Assembly: GCF_013620825.1 (NCBI RefSeq) | Contig: NZ_NJIC01000012.1 | Coordinates: 46,605 to 110,604, forward strand | Direction of reading: 5' to 3' | DNA length: 64,000 bases | From: Rhodanobacter sp. PCA2 | Lineage (GTDB): Bacteria; Pseudomonadota; Gammaproteobacteria; Xanthomonadales; Rhodanobacteraceae | Shown: positions 36,357-45,926 of the stretch, one piece after another | Numbering within the stretch: the stretch's first letter is position 1 | Layout: each line of letters opens with the position of its first letter | Translations under genes and position numbers: made by a program | Notes under the pieces: generated by a model | Database searches by the model: none | Told to the model about the DNA's origin: nothing | Seen by the model: the letters and a program-made list of their open reading frames with translations, nothing else

Positions 36357-37241
36357 ATGAGCCTGCGCCGCCCGCGGACCTGGTGGGCGTGGCTGCTGGT
36401 GGCGCTGCTGCTGCCGTCGCTGCTGCATGCCGATGCCGCGGTGCCCAAGCTCGCGCGCCACGTCACCGATCTCACCGGCACCCTGAGCGCGCAGCAGGTG
36501 GACCAGCTGGATGCGCAACTGGTGGCGCTGGAGAAGGCCAAGGGCGCGCAACTGGTGGTGCTGATGGTAGGCAGCACCGCGCCGCAGGACCTCGAGGGCT
36601 ATTCGCTGGACGTGGCGATGGCGAACAAGGTCGGCCGCAAGGGCACCGACGACGGCGTGCTGCTGCTCGTCGCCAAGGACGACCGCGCCGTGCGCATCGA
36701 GGTGGGCGCGGGGTTGGAAGGGGCGATTCCCGACGCGGCCACGGCACGCATCATCCGCGAATACATCACGCCGAAGTTCCGCACCGGCGACTACTACGGC
36801 GGCATCCAGGACGCGGTCGGCGCACTCACCCAGCTGATCGACGGCGAACCCCTGCCGCCGCCGGTGCAGGGCGCGCCACGCGAACAGCGCGGCCTGGATC
36901 TCAACAGCCTGCTGGGCATCGGCTTCTTTGCCTGGATCTTCCTGCGCGGCATCCTGGGGCGCACGCACGCCCTCGTGCGCGCACCGGTGGGCGGGCTGGT
37001 CATCGGCGGCCTGTTCTGGCTGATCGCGTCCGCGGGCATGGGCATCTTCGGCGGCATCGTGGGCGGCCTGCTGATGCTGCTGCCCGCCGGCGCCGGCCGT
37101 TCGATCGGCGGCGGCGGCTGGGGCGGATTCGGCGGCTGGGGCGGTGGCGGCTTCGGTGGAGGCGGCAGTTTCGGCGGCGGTGGCGGTTTCAGTGGAGGCG
37201 GCGGCAGCTTCAACGGCGGCGGCGCCTCGGGGAGGTGGTGA
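36357..37241 (+). CDS. TPM-domain protein, YgcG family
   Basis: 294 residues. Signal peptide (WLLVALLLPSLLHADA), a TPM phosphatase-like domain (HVTDLTGTLSAQQVDQL, VLMVGSTAPQDLEGYSLDVA, GVLLLVAKDDRAVRIEVGAG, ATARIIREYITPKFRTGDYYGGI), then one or two membrane helices and a Gly/Phe/Ser-rich tail with many GGGG runs ending GASGRW, the usual YgcG ending. Function unknown; it works in an operon with lemA and a second TPM gene. Confidence 0.92.
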   Translation: MSLRRPRTWWAWLLVALLLPSLLHADAAVPKLARHVTDLTGTLSAQQVDQLDAQLVALEKAKGAQLVVLMVGSTAPQDLEGYSLDVAMANKVGRKGTDDGVLLLVAKDDRAVRIEVGAGLEGAIPDAATARIIREYITPKFRTGDYYGGIQDAVGALTQLIDGEPLPPPVQGAPREQRGLDLNSLLGIGFFAWIFLRGILGRTHALVRAPVGGLVIGGLFWLIASAGMGIFGGIVGGLLMLLPAGAGRSIGGGGWGGFGGWGGGGFGGGGSFGGGGGFSGGGGSFNGGGASGRW

Positions 37242-37242
37242 C

Positions 37243-37746
37243 GTGGCCCTCCTGCAACGCGTGTTTGCGAATCTGTGCGAAAGCTGGTTCCAACTGCATC
37301 GACGCTTCCCGCCCACCCTGCTGGACGAGATGGCCGCAGCGGTAGCCGAGGGCGAACGCACGCATCTCGGCGAAGTGCGCGTGGCCGTGGAATCGCGGCT
37401 GGCGCCGCTGGCCGTGCTGGAAGGCCTGGATGCGGCCACGCGCGCCCGCCAGGTGTTCGGCCAGCTCGGCATCTGGGATACCGAGCACAACAACGGCGTG
37501 CTGGTGTACGTGCTGCTGGCCGAACACCGCATCGAGATCGTCGCCGACCGCGGCATCGCCCGCCATGTCACGCCGGAAGAATGGGCGGCGACCTGCACCC
37601 ACATGCGCGACGCCTACGCGCGCGGCCAGTGGCGCGAAGGCAGCCTGCAAGGCATCGCCGACGTGCACGCCCTGCTGCGACGGCATTTCCCCGGCGACGG
37701 CAACAGTCGACCAGACGAATTGCCGGATCGGCCGGTGTTGCTTTAA
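37243..37746 (+). CDS. Second TPM-domain protein of the lemA operon
   Basis: 167 residues from GTG 37243, set by GGAGGTGG seven bases upstream and only one base after the ygcG-like stop. The TPM fold motifs are present (VRVAVESRLAPLAVLEGLDAATRARQVFGQLGIWDTEHNNGVLVYVLLAEHRIEIVADRGIARHV). There is no signal peptide, so it is likely cytoplasmic. The lemA-TPM-TPM order is common in proteobacteria. Confidence 0.9.
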   Translation: MALLQRVFANLCESWFQLHRRFPPTLLDEMAAAVAEGERTHLGEVRVAVESRLAPLAVLEGLDAATRARQVFGQLGIWDTEHNNGVLVYVLLAEHRIEIVADRGIARHVTPEEWAATCTHMRDAYARGQWREGSLQGIADVHALLRRHFPGDGNSRPDELPDRPVLL

Positions 37747-37783
37747 CGAAGAGCTTCTGGAAGCCCGTGCTTTGTAAATGAAA

Positions 37784-37805
37784 AGGCGCCTGATTCCAGG
37801 CGCCT
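37784..37805 (-). terminator. Intrinsic terminator for the small secreted protein gene
   Basis: AGGCGCCTG (37784-37792) and CAGGCGCCT (37797-37805) form a perfect 9-bp stem with a 4-nt loop. Read on the minus strand it is followed by TTTT and lies 22 bases past the stop at 37827. It can also slow plus-strand transcripts from the TPM operon. Confidence 0.75.
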
Positions 37806-37826
37806 ATGGGTTCGATAGTGCATAGC

Positions 37827-38048
37827 TCAGTCGTTCGATTTTGCGGCTATCAACTTGAGACCATCCGGCCATTTGTTGGTTATTTCGCAAATGGCCTGCC
37901 TGTTCCCGCAGTCGAAGAAGTCTCCACCACTTTCAATGCAAGCTTGATAGAGCGACGCACAATCGAGGTGTGCGAGGGCTTTTGGTGCATAGGTCACCGA
38001 TACACCGGTCAGAACGACTAGAGCCACGAAAGGTAGCGCAGCTTTCAT
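37827..38048 (-). CDS. Small secreted protein with four cysteines
   Basis: 73 residues. Start fixed by a strong AGGAGGAAACA directly before the ATG. Signal peptide MKAALPFVALVVLTGVSVTY ending APKALA (about residue 26) leaves a ~47-residue mature peptide with Cys at 30, 37, 47 and 54, enough for two disulfides. It has its own intrinsic terminator 22 nt downstream, and lies 95 nt past the stop of the first Oar-like receptor on the same strand. Local GC is clearly lower than in flanking genes. No family recognised. Confidence 0.7.
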   Translation of the reverse strand: MKAALPFVALVVLTGVSVTYAPKALAHLDCASLYQACIESGGDFFDCGNRQAICEITNKWPDGLKLIAAKSND

Positions 38049-38110
38049 TGTTTCCTCCTGGCAGTTGAAGTGATCCTCGTCGAAACGTTGTCAGGTACCC
38101 GTCGCACATA

Positions 38111-38134
38111 CCGGCGGCGCGTGAGCGCCGCCGG
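38111..38134 (-). terminator. Hairpin downstream of the first Oar-like receptor
   Basis: CCGGCGGCGC and GCGCCGCCGG form a perfect 10-bp stem with a GTGA loop, 10 bases past the receptor stop at 38144. No T-run follows, so it may protect the 3' end or attenuate rather than fully terminate. Confidence 0.45.
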
Positions 38135-38143
38135 TTCTGTGGC

Positions 38144-41100
38144 TTAGAACGAGAAGTCGTACTTGACCCCCAGTCGGACGTAACGCGGCGGCGTATAGCC
38201 CAAGGTGCCACCGTAGATCGTGTTGGCGGTGTTCAGGCCATCCGTTGAGCTTTCGTTGATCGTGGTGGTCTTCTGGCTGTTAGTCACGTTGAACACGTTC
38301 AGTTCGAAGGCCAGCTTGTGGTCAGCGAATGCCGGGCGGTAGGAAACGCCCAGATCGAGCTGATAGGTCCACGGGAGTGTGCCGACGGCGCCGCGCGGCG
38401 AAACCTTGCCGTAGCAGACGTGGTAGGCGCCGATGCCATTGGAGGTCATGTAGCCGCTCGGATCGGTGTCCTTGCCATTGGCGTTGGGCCACCACGCACC
38501 GAGGCAGTTCTTCGGACGGCCGGAGTTGGCGGTCAGCGTGCCGCTGAGCATCCATTCCGGCGTGACCTGCCAGTAGCCGAATGCACGCAGCTGGTGGCGG
38601 CGGTCGTTCGGCAGGTTGCCGTTGGCGAATTGCATGAACTCCGGGAAGTCCCAGTCCTGCGAGCTGGCGACGTCGGCCTGTGCGAGATCGGACTTGATCT
38701 GGCCTTCGGTGTTGCCGTAGCTGTGCGACCAGGTGTAGTCGAAGCGGCCGTACCAGGTGCCGTCAAACGGGTGCTCAAGATAGGCATTGATCTGGGTGTA
38801 CTTGCGCTTCGCCTTGGGCATGCCCAGGTCGGCGGCGCTGAGCTGCACGTGGATCAGACGAGTGGTGTTCACGCTGCCGTCGGCGTTGTGATACGGGGCC
38901 GTGTAAAAGTCCGCACTCTTGCCTGGATTGAAGATCACGCCGGGATAGGGGATGCCGTCTGCGCAATCGTCGACATCGCTGTATTCGCCGTCGAACAGGT
39001 TGTGGTCCGCCATGAACTTGCAGACGGGGCGAGGATCGGAGGTGTCGTCCACCTGCGATTCCAGGCGGCGCAGGATTCCCCTCACGCCCGCCGTCCAGTT
39101 GGCGGACAACTGTTGGTCTGCGCCGATGATCAACTCATCCTGGGTATGCGACTTCAGGTTGTTGATGCGCGCGGTACGCGGATCGCGGGGCTGGCCAAAC
39201 TCGGCATTCGGCGAGAGAACGCCGGTCAGCGCGGTCAAGCCGGTGGGCAGGTCGGTACTCGGGTCGATGCCGGTGAACGAGTACCACTGGGTGGTATTCA
39301 GGGAGCCGCCGGCGCCACGCACGGCCACGCCATTCGGCAGCGCGAGGTAATAACGGCCGAGGTTGGCGTAGATCTTCAGCGACGAATCGCCATGCACGTC
39401 CCAGCTGGCGCCCAGGCGCGGTGCCCACTGGTTCTTCTGCTCCATGAACACCTTGCCGGCGCTGTTGTAGTTCTTGAACGACTCGTTGCGCAGGCCGATG
39501 TAGCCCAGCCAGCGATCCGTGATCTGCCAGTGGTCTTCGAGGTAGTACGCACTCAGCTCGGTCTTGTAGTTGCCGCCCAACTTGTGGGTGATCAGGCGGA
39601 CCACGCCGTTCGGGTAGGTACCCTGGGTGGCACCCGGCGGCAGCGCGCCAGCCGGCTCGTAGCGCCAGTAACCGCCGTACTTGTCCTCGTTGGCGTACAT
39701 CTCGCCCGTGACCGACTTCAGCGTCTGGTTGTCGATGCCCGCACGCAGGTCATGCGAACCCAGGCGGTATTCGACGTCGAGGCGGTAACCATCCGTCTTG
39801 TCCGACTTGCCGGTGGAGAGGTTTCCGTACGGCTGGTAGTTGTGCATCTGGTTTGCCACCGGGCTGGCGGCGTTGGCGCGCACCAACGGGAAGTCCGGCG
39901 CGATGGTCATGTTGGGGTTGTAGCCCTTGGTCTGACCATAGAGCGCCGTGACCGTCAGGTCGTCCGTGAGGTACCCGGTGTACTTGCCCACGTACAGGGA
40001 GTTGTTGTTTTTCGTCGCACTGACGGTGGCCGGCGTGCCAGCGCGATGTGTCAGCGTGGTGTAGTCGTAGCCGAAATTGTTGTTGGACTGCCGATCGTTG
40101 TCGGCCATGCCGGTCAATTCAACCAGGTTGCTGTCGTTGATGTTCCAGTCAATCTTGCCGTACCACTTCACCGGCTTGTCGGTGGACGTCTGCCAGCCGC
40201 TGGTCGGGTTGTTGGCCGACGACAGCATGTTGCCGGTGGTTTGGTTGTAGCCCACCGTGGACGTGGTGCCTTGGAGAGTGGTGCGGGTGAAGTCTGCAGC
40301 GCCGTAGATGAACAGCGTATCCTTGATCAGCGGGCCACCAACGCCGATGGAGACGGTGGTCTGCGTCGACAAGTTCTTTTCACGATACTGGCGGAGCTTG
40401 CCGTCCGACTTGTAGGCCTGTGGATAGCCGCCTTCCGGATGGCTCGGGTACAAGTAATTGCTGGGCGAAGAACGGAGGCTTGCCGGCGTCCAGTACACGG
40501 CTGCCGTGCCCTGCCAGGTGTTGGTGCCGCGCTTGCCCACAAGATTGACCACGCCGCCAGTGGAGTGACCGAATTCGGCGCCAAGGCCGCCGGTGAGCAC
40601 CTGCGCCTGGTCGATTGCGGAGAACGGCAGCTCGAAGAAGGTTTCGTTGGTCTGCGGGTTGGTGACGTTGTAGCCGTTGATGTTGTATCCGTTTTCGGAG
40701 ATACCCGATCCACCCATCGCCAGCACGCCTGTGCCGAAACGGCTGTCGCCACGGACCACGCCGGGCGCCAACAGTGCAGCCGAAACCACGTTGCGAGCCA
40801 CCGGAATCTTGGAAAGTTGCTCAGCCGTCAGGACTGTGCGCGTATCCACCGAGGACACGTCGATGCTGGGCAGGGCGGATGCAATTACCGAGACGCTCTC
40901 GAGATTCTTGACGTTGTTTGCACCGGCGAAAGACACCTCGGAGCTGCCAGCGATACTGACGCTGACATTCTCGCGGGTGCTTACTGTCTGGCCATTTTGC
41001 TGAAGGGTGACCGTGTAGATGCCCACCGGCAACGAGCTGGCGCGATAGCGGCCATTGCTGTCGACAACCACGTCGCGGGCCAGGCCAGTGTTTGTGTTCA

Positions 41101-41269
41101 CGATGTGAACAGTGGAGCCCTGCGTGGCGGGCGCCTGACCGAAGATGGCTCCCGAGGTGTTTGACTGCGCCATTGCGCCGGTGGCGACAAGGCCAAGACC
41201 AAGGCCGAGGCTCAGCGCCAAGGCCGTACGGCGCAGCGGCTGCGTCGAAAAAGCAGTGCGATTACTCAT
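38144..41269 (-). CDS. Oar-like TonB-dependent receptor (paralogue 1)
   Basis: 1041 residues from ATG 41269 (MSNRTAFSTQPLRRTALALS), which has GGGGAG at proper distance; the ATG at 41278 is too close to it. Signal peptide ends GAMAQ. Residues about 35-120 are a carboxypeptidase-regulatory-like beta-sandwich (VHIVNTNTGLARDVVVDSNG, YTVTLQQNGQTV), then a plug (SVDTRTVLTAEQLSKIPVARN, VVNLVGKRGTNTWQG) and a large barrel ending PPRYVRLGVKYDFSF, with terminal Phe. This matches OmpA-related Oar receptors, often used for protein or peptide uptake. About half of its residues look shared with the neighbour at 41788-44883. Confidence 0.92.
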   Translation of the reverse strand: MSNRTAFSTQPLRRTALALSLGLGLGLVATGAMAQSNTSGAIFGQAPATQGSTVHIVNTNTGLARDVVVDSNGRYRASSLPVGIYTVTLQQNGQTVSTRENVSVSIAGSSEVSFAGANNVKNLESVSVIASALPSIDVSSVDTRTVLTAEQLSKIPVARNVVSAALLAPGVVRGDSRFGTGVLAMGGSGISENGYNINGYNVTNPQTNETFFELPFSAIDQAQVLTGGLGAEFGHSTGGVVNLVGKRGTNTWQGTAAVYWTPASLRSSPSNYLYPSHPEGGYPQAYKSDGKLRQYREKNLSTQTTVSIGVGGPLIKDTLFIYGAADFTRTTLQGTTSTVGYNQTTGNMLSSANNPTSGWQTSTDKPVKWYGKIDWNINDSNLVELTGMADNDRQSNNNFGYDYTTLTHRAGTPATVSATKNNNSLYVGKYTGYLTDDLTVTALYGQTKGYNPNMTIAPDFPLVRANAASPVANQMHNYQPYGNLSTGKSDKTDGYRLDVEYRLGSHDLRAGIDNQTLKSVTGEMYANEDKYGGYWRYEPAGALPPGATQGTYPNGVVRLITHKLGGNYKTELSAYYLEDHWQITDRWLGYIGLRNESFKNYNSAGKVFMEQKNQWAPRLGASWDVHGDSSLKIYANLGRYYLALPNGVAVRGAGGSLNTTQWYSFTGIDPSTDLPTGLTALTGVLSPNAEFGQPRDPRTARINNLKSHTQDELIIGADQQLSANWTAGVRGILRRLESQVDDTSDPRPVCKFMADHNLFDGEYSDVDDCADGIPYPGVIFNPGKSADFYTAPYHNADGSVNTTRLIHVQLSAADLGMPKAKRKYTQINAYLEHPFDGTWYGRFDYTWSHSYGNTEGQIKSDLAQADVASSQDWDFPEFMQFANGNLPNDRRHQLRAFGYWQVTPEWMLSGTLTANSGRPKNCLGAWWPNANGKDTDPSGYMTSNGIGAYHVCYGKVSPRGAVGTLPWTYQLDLGVSYRPAFADHKLAFELNVFNVTNSQKTTTINESSTDGLNTANTIYGGTLGYTPPRYVRLGVKYDFSF

Positions 41270-41708
41270 GAAATGCATACTCCCCAGTAGTTCCGGATAA
41301 GCCGGATGGTTCCCCTACGAACGATGGCGCAGCTTCATGCGCTTGAGGCGCCTGACGTTGCCCAACTGCTGGCCGGCTCAGAGAACGGCCAGCGAAACAT
41401 CGGCGGCAAGCGTAATTTCATCATGCACATCCTTGCGCCTTCGCTGGAACATAACGCGAGCGTAACGAACATTCAACATGATCTTGCGATACGCCTGAGT
41501 ATGTTTTCTCGACGCGAAGCAGGAAGGGAAGCCAGCAGGGCGACGAATCGTTTGCCTGTTGGCTTGGCGTCTGGAAGCGGCGCGCAGGAGTAGCGACAGC
41601 CACCGGGCTTCGCGTTCGGTATGCCCATCAAACGTAGGGCCTGCCGCTTCGTGGATGACGCCGACTTTTTTCTCAAGATTCGCCCCAGCTTCCCCGGACT
41701 TGCCCATC
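41270..41708. other. Long non-coding upstream region of receptor 1
   Basis: About 440 bases between receptor 1 and the terminator of receptor 2. I see no supported gene. On the minus strand TTGAAT (41471-41476) and TTATGT (41449-41454) are separated by 16 bases and could be a promoter giving a 5' leader of roughly 170 nt. Short open frames here lack ribosome sites. Confidence 0.35.
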
Positions 41709-41738
41709 AAAAAAGCCGCCGGGATATCCCGGCGGCTT
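41709..41738 (-). terminator. Intrinsic terminator of receptor 2
   Basis: AAGCCGCCGGGAT at 41713-41725 pairs with ATCCCGGCGGCTT at 41726-41738: 13 bp, fully palindromic. On the minus strand it is followed by a run of six T, 50 bases after the receptor stop at 41788. Confidence 0.85.
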
Positions 41739-41787
41739 GAACTGACTGGTCAGGAGAGGGCGCAGCGCCCGCTCAAGACGGATCGCA

Positions 41788-44700
41788 TCAGTAATCGTAG
41801 GTCACCCCGAACCGCACGTAACGCGGCGCCTGCGAACTGATCGGACGCAGATAGCTGCTGGAGGCCGAGATCGCGTAGACCTGCGTGGTCTTCTGCGTAT
41901 TGAACACGTTGTAGACCATCACGTTGAAGGCCAGCTTCTTCCCGGCCCACTCCGGACGGTACTGGGCGCTGAGGTCCAGGCGATACGTCCACGGATTGTC
42001 CTTGGTGCCCGGCGGCCACGGCTTGCCGTTGCAGAAGTGGTAGTAGGGGCCATAACCCAGGCCAGGGTTGGGCTGGGCGCCGGGGTAGAAGCCCAGGCAG
42101 GTCTGCGGCGCGCCGGACAGGACCGCAACATTGCCCGAGACCAGCCATTCCGGCGTGATCTGGTACGAACCATAGGCCTTGAACTGGTGCTTGTGGTTGT
42201 TCGCCAGGTAGCCGTTGGCAAAGTCCATGACCTGGGCGTAATCCCAGTCCACCGTGGCCGACACGTCTTCCTGGCCGATGTCGGTACGCACCTGGCCTTC
42301 GCTGTTGCCGTAGTTGCGCGAGAACAGGTAGTCGAAGCGGGCGAACCACTTGCCGTCGAACGGGTGTTCCAGGTACGTGTTCAGGCCGTAGTAGTGGCGC
42401 TTCATGGTGGTGTTGAAGCCGAAGTCCTTTCTCCAATCCATCGGGACTTCGTAGTAGCCGCCCCCGAGCTTGGCGACGTAGTACGTCGCGTTCTTGCCCG
42501 GATTCATCAGGTAGCTGCCCGGCATGACGCTGGCGTCGTAGGTCGCCGGGTCGATGCCCATGTTGTTCATCTTGTTGATGATCGAGTTCTTGTCGCCGAT
42601 GTCGTCGATCGCATTGCGCAGGTTGCGATAGGTGGCCTTGGCGCCGTACATCCACGAGTCGCCCAGCTTCTTGTCGAAGCCCAGGATGTATTCGTCCTGG
42701 TATTCCGACTTCAGACCCTTGGCCGCGGCCACCCTGGGATCGCGCGGCTGGCCGTATTCGCCGTTGGCGGACAGCGGCATATCCGGGCCGCGGCTGGTGT
42801 CGATCGGGCTCAGGCCGGTCGGGATGCCGTTCGCGTCGATGCCGGTATAGGTGTAGTAGGTGCGGGTGTACAGCGAGCTGCCTGCGGAGCGCAGCGCCAC
42901 GCTGGTCGGCAGCGCCAGATAGTAACGCCCCACGTTGCCGTAGACCTTGAAGCTGCTGTCGCCGCTGACGTCCCAGCTGAAGCCCAGGCGCGGCGCCCAT
43001 TGCGGCTTGGTAAGGCGCAGGTAAGGCTGGCCGACGGCGTTGAAGTTGGTGAACTGGTCGTTGCGCAGGCCGAGCTTCAGCAGCAGGCGGTCGTTCACCT
43101 GCCAATCGTCCTGGATGTACTGCGCGCGTTGCGCCACGCGTACCGAGGCGTTGTCGTGGTACTCGTACTTCGCCACGTAGTAGCCGGTTTCGCCGCCCGC
43201 ATAACCGGCGGTGGGAGCCACCCAGGGCGAGTTGTGCCAGTCGGCGCCCGGCAGCGCCGAGCCGGGGCCGCCGAGGATGTACAGGCTGGGGTCCGGATCG
43301 CCATTGGCGTCGGTGACCGGCTCGTTGTATTCCCAGCCGTAGCCCAGGCCTTGGGAGGGGAACATCGTGCCGCCTTCGATGTTCTTCAGGTCCATGTTGT
43401 CGATACCCGCCGTGAGCGTGTGATCGCCAAGGTGGTAACTGAGGTCCACGCGCAGGTTGGTGCTGACGGAACGGTGCCCCGGCAGGTTGATCGTGCTGAC
43501 GGTCTGGTTGTTGGTTATGACCTGGCCACCGGTGATATCCGGGTTTTCGCCGGTCGGGGTGTAGATGTACGGGTAGGTGGGGTCGTACCCGGGGGTGTCG
43601 CTGTAGTACGTGCTCTTCATCTTGCCGTACATGACCGACACGGTGAGGTCATCGGTGATGTAGCTGGTGAACTTGCTCGAGAACAGCTGCGCGGCATTCT
43701 TGGTGTGGGTGTCGTAGCTGTTGAAGCCGCCTTCCTGCAGCGTGCCGTAATCGAACGCGTTCATCGTGCCCCGGTAGGACGACTTGGTCGAGGCACCGGT
43801 CACTTCCAGGATGTTGCTGTCGTTGATGTTCCAGTCCAGCTTCGCGTACCACTTCGGATTGTCGTAGCGGTAATGGGTGTCGTACGGGGCGGCATTCGAA
43901 CCGACGAGCTGGCCCTGCCTGCGTTCCGCCTCGATCGAAGTGAACAGGAACAGCTTGTCCTTGATCAGCGGGCCGCCGAGGTAGGCGTCGATCGTGGTGG
44001 TCCAGCCCTTGTTGTCTTTGCGATACTGGCGCATCGCGCCACGCGAGCCGTCCTTCTTGACGTAGTAATAGTTCTTCGGGTCGCTCTGGAGATCGGTCGG
44101 CGTCCACTCGACCATGCCGCCGAAATGCCAGTCGTTGGTGCCGCGCTTGCCGACCTGGCTGATCACGCCGCCGTCGGAGCGACCGTAAGCCGCGCCATAG
44201 CCGCCGCTGAGGATTTCCTGCTGGTCGATCGAGCCGTAGGGCAGGGAAATGCCACCGAAGCCGCTGAGCGGATCGGTGGTGTTGAAGCCGTTGAGATAGT
44301 AGGCGTTCTCGGTGACGGAGGAGCCGCCGAAGGAAACCAGGGAGCCGCCCATGGGGCCGACGAAGTAGGAGCTGCCCTGCACGACGCCGGGAGCCAGCAA
44401 GGCGATCGCTTCGGCGCTGCGCGCCAGCGGCAGCGTGGCCAACTGCTGGGAGGTGATCACGGTGCGCGAATCGACGCTGGTGACGTCGATGGACGGGAGG
44501 GCGTTCGCGGTGACGGTCACGGAAGACAGCTCGCGGGCATTCGCTTCCGAGGCTCCGAAGGAAACGTCCGTGCCCGAACCCACGCGCAGCACCACGTTCG
44601 AGCGTGAATCGACGGTCTCGCCGCCACGCTTCAGCGTGACGGTATACGTACCCAGCGGCAGCGAGCCCACGTTGTAGCGGCCGGATGCGTCAACGGTGGC

Positions 44701-44883
44701 CTCGCGGGTGAGGCCGGTTGCGTTCTGGACGACGACCGTGTCCGCGCTACCCGAACGCGTCTGGCCAAAGATGCTGCCCGTCGTGGCTTGGCCGGAGGCC
44801 AAGCTGGTGAAACCCATGCCCAGCGCCAAGGCGAGGGCGGTTCGACGACAGGTGATACCGCGTCGACTGAGATTGGTGGTCAT
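41788..44883 (-). CDS. Oar-like TonB-dependent receptor (paralogue 2)
   Basis: 1031 residues from ATG 44883 (MTTNLSRRGITCRRTALALA), with GGGAG eight bases upstream; an ATG 30 nt further out has none. Same architecture as its neighbour: signal peptide to SLASGQ, carboxypeptidase-regulatory-like domain (ATGLTREATVDASGRYNVG, YTVTLKRGGETV), plug with SVDSRTVITSQQLATLPLARS and VISQVGKRGTNDWHF, and a barrel ending APRYVRFGVTYDY. Shared blocks such as WYAKLDWNINDSNILEVTG and YLEHPFDGKWFARFDYLFS show a tandem gene duplication. An S9 peptidase and its remnant lie upstream on the same strand. Confidence 0.92.
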   Translation of the reverse strand: MTTNLSRRGITCRRTALALALGMGFTSLASGQATTGSIFGQTRSGSADTVVVQNATGLTREATVDASGRYNVGSLPLGTYTVTLKRGGETVDSRSNVVLRVGSGTDVSFGASEANARELSSVTVTANALPSIDVTSVDSRTVITSQQLATLPLARSAEAIALLAPGVVQGSSYFVGPMGGSLVSFGGSSVTENAYYLNGFNTTDPLSGFGGISLPYGSIDQQEILSGGYGAAYGRSDGGVISQVGKRGTNDWHFGGMVEWTPTDLQSDPKNYYYVKKDGSRGAMRQYRKDNKGWTTTIDAYLGGPLIKDKLFLFTSIEAERRQGQLVGSNAAPYDTHYRYDNPKWYAKLDWNINDSNILEVTGASTKSSYRGTMNAFDYGTLQEGGFNSYDTHTKNAAQLFSSKFTSYITDDLTVSVMYGKMKSTYYSDTPGYDPTYPYIYTPTGENPDITGGQVITNNQTVSTINLPGHRSVSTNLRVDLSYHLGDHTLTAGIDNMDLKNIEGGTMFPSQGLGYGWEYNEPVTDANGDPDPSLYILGGPGSALPGADWHNSPWVAPTAGYAGGETGYYVAKYEYHDNASVRVAQRAQYIQDDWQVNDRLLLKLGLRNDQFTNFNAVGQPYLRLTKPQWAPRLGFSWDVSGDSSFKVYGNVGRYYLALPTSVALRSAGSSLYTRTYYTYTGIDANGIPTGLSPIDTSRGPDMPLSANGEYGQPRDPRVAAAKGLKSEYQDEYILGFDKKLGDSWMYGAKATYRNLRNAIDDIGDKNSIINKMNNMGIDPATYDASVMPGSYLMNPGKNATYYVAKLGGGYYEVPMDWRKDFGFNTTMKRHYYGLNTYLEHPFDGKWFARFDYLFSRNYGNSEGQVRTDIGQEDVSATVDWDYAQVMDFANGYLANNHKHQFKAYGSYQITPEWLVSGNVAVLSGAPQTCLGFYPGAQPNPGLGYGPYYHFCNGKPWPPGTKDNPWTYRLDLSAQYRPEWAGKKLAFNVMVYNVFNTQKTTQVYAISASSSYLRPISSQAPRYVRFGVTYDY

Positions 44884-45204
44884 CGTTGATCTCCCGAATC
44901 CAAAGTTGTGCAAAAAAACGACGAGACGTAGATTTCCTTGAAAAACAGGAATTTATGTAACTAACTGTGATCCCCCCGCTGTTCTTGCAACCATGGGCTC
45001 CTGATCTGTTTCCGACAGATGCTGTCCGGCAACGCTGACATGGCAAGAAGCTACGAACCTATAGCAAGAATATACGACGGTCAACGATTCCATAACATCC
45101 TCGCCGCGTGAAAACGGCACGCTTCGAGATGCGGTGTAGGTTCCTGCGAATGGAGTCGAGGGGCGAGGATGGGGCGTCCTTGCCGACGTTGCTGGCAAGC
45201 GAGC
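44884..45204. other. Upstream region of receptor 2
   Basis: About 320 bases with no supported gene. It is AT-richer than average near 44905-44965 (runs of T and A on both strands). On the minus strand, TTGACC near 45075 and TATAGG near 45058 make a weak promoter candidate with short spacing. Confidence 0.3.
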
Positions 45205-45775
45205 GGTCACGAGGTGCGCCCAACGGTTTCCGTTGCCGGGCCAACGGTGCCGGCACGAACAGATGGCGCACCCCTCGGCGTCCCGTGCCGATCGGGCAGC
45301 GGATGCCCCGGGTGGTCGCTGCTGGCGGCGAAACAGCCGCTCCGATCGCCTTCGCCGAAGTGGACGAAAGCGATGAAATCGATGGGAAAAACCCCAAGCG
45401 GGTTGCCATGCATGGCCTGGTCGCCGGCACGACCGGGTCGATGGGGGTCGGTTGCGGCGTGCCGGTCGCGGGGATCGCTGCGAACAGCCAGCGCGGCGGT
45501 GCGTCCATGGGACATCGCCGACACTGCGGGAGTCGCTACTGGCCAGCGCCGCGTGGGCGGCGCCATTCAACTGCTGTTTCATCGGTTGGGCGGGACTGCC
45601 TTCCGCGGTGAACCAGGTGGGGACGTGCCCCCGGTCCGGGATCGCCTCGTCCTGCCCTCACGGGGAAGGGGGCTGCGGCTCGCGGCGGCCAAGTGGATAT
45701 CCGCTTGTTGCACGTCATCGCCAAGCCATGGATGCCGGCGCAGCTGATCGCGCACCTGAGGGACCGGAAGCGCGG
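45205..45775 (-). pseudogene. Scrambled remnant of an S9 peptidase gene
   Basis: Pieces of the neighbouring S9 peptidase (45927-47885) recur here in several frames. Near 45695-45770 the minus strand reads LRCAISCAGIHGLAMTCNK, matching FKCAIGYAGIYDLAMMYKK of the catalytic domain. Near 45500-45600 MKQQLNGAAHAALASSDSRS matches IEQRLYGADRKVLAKDDFGS, and near 45440-45500 APPRWLFAAIPATGTPQP matches APPRQPFAVIPSTGTPQP of the propeller. Further similarity (VRHLFVPAPLARQRKPLG to VRKLFELAPWIEPAKMAE) runs to about 45215. The catalytic piece precedes the propeller piece, the reverse of the intact gene, so two copies were joined by deletion or the gene was rearranged. Frameshifts rule out function. Confidence 0.8.
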
Positions 45776-45926
45776 ATCGCCGATACTGGGCATTGCCGAC
45801 GGGCATGCCTTGCTTCCGCGGCGATGGGGCGCAGGAGGCGGTGATTGAGACTTCATTCCGCGCCTGTTGCCGAGGCGTAGAGCCGCTTGCCGCGACCGCC
45901 CGGGCGCGGCAAGCGCTGCTGCCGGG

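Noticed and set aside
41306..41710. Short frames upstream of receptor 1
   Set aside because: No ribosome sites and no recognisable proteins; the region is better read as a leader or promoter.
42037..44607. 856-codon plus-strand open frame
   Set aside because: Antisense to the well-supported second Oar-like receptor; its sequence shows only V/R/A/H bias from the opposite strand.
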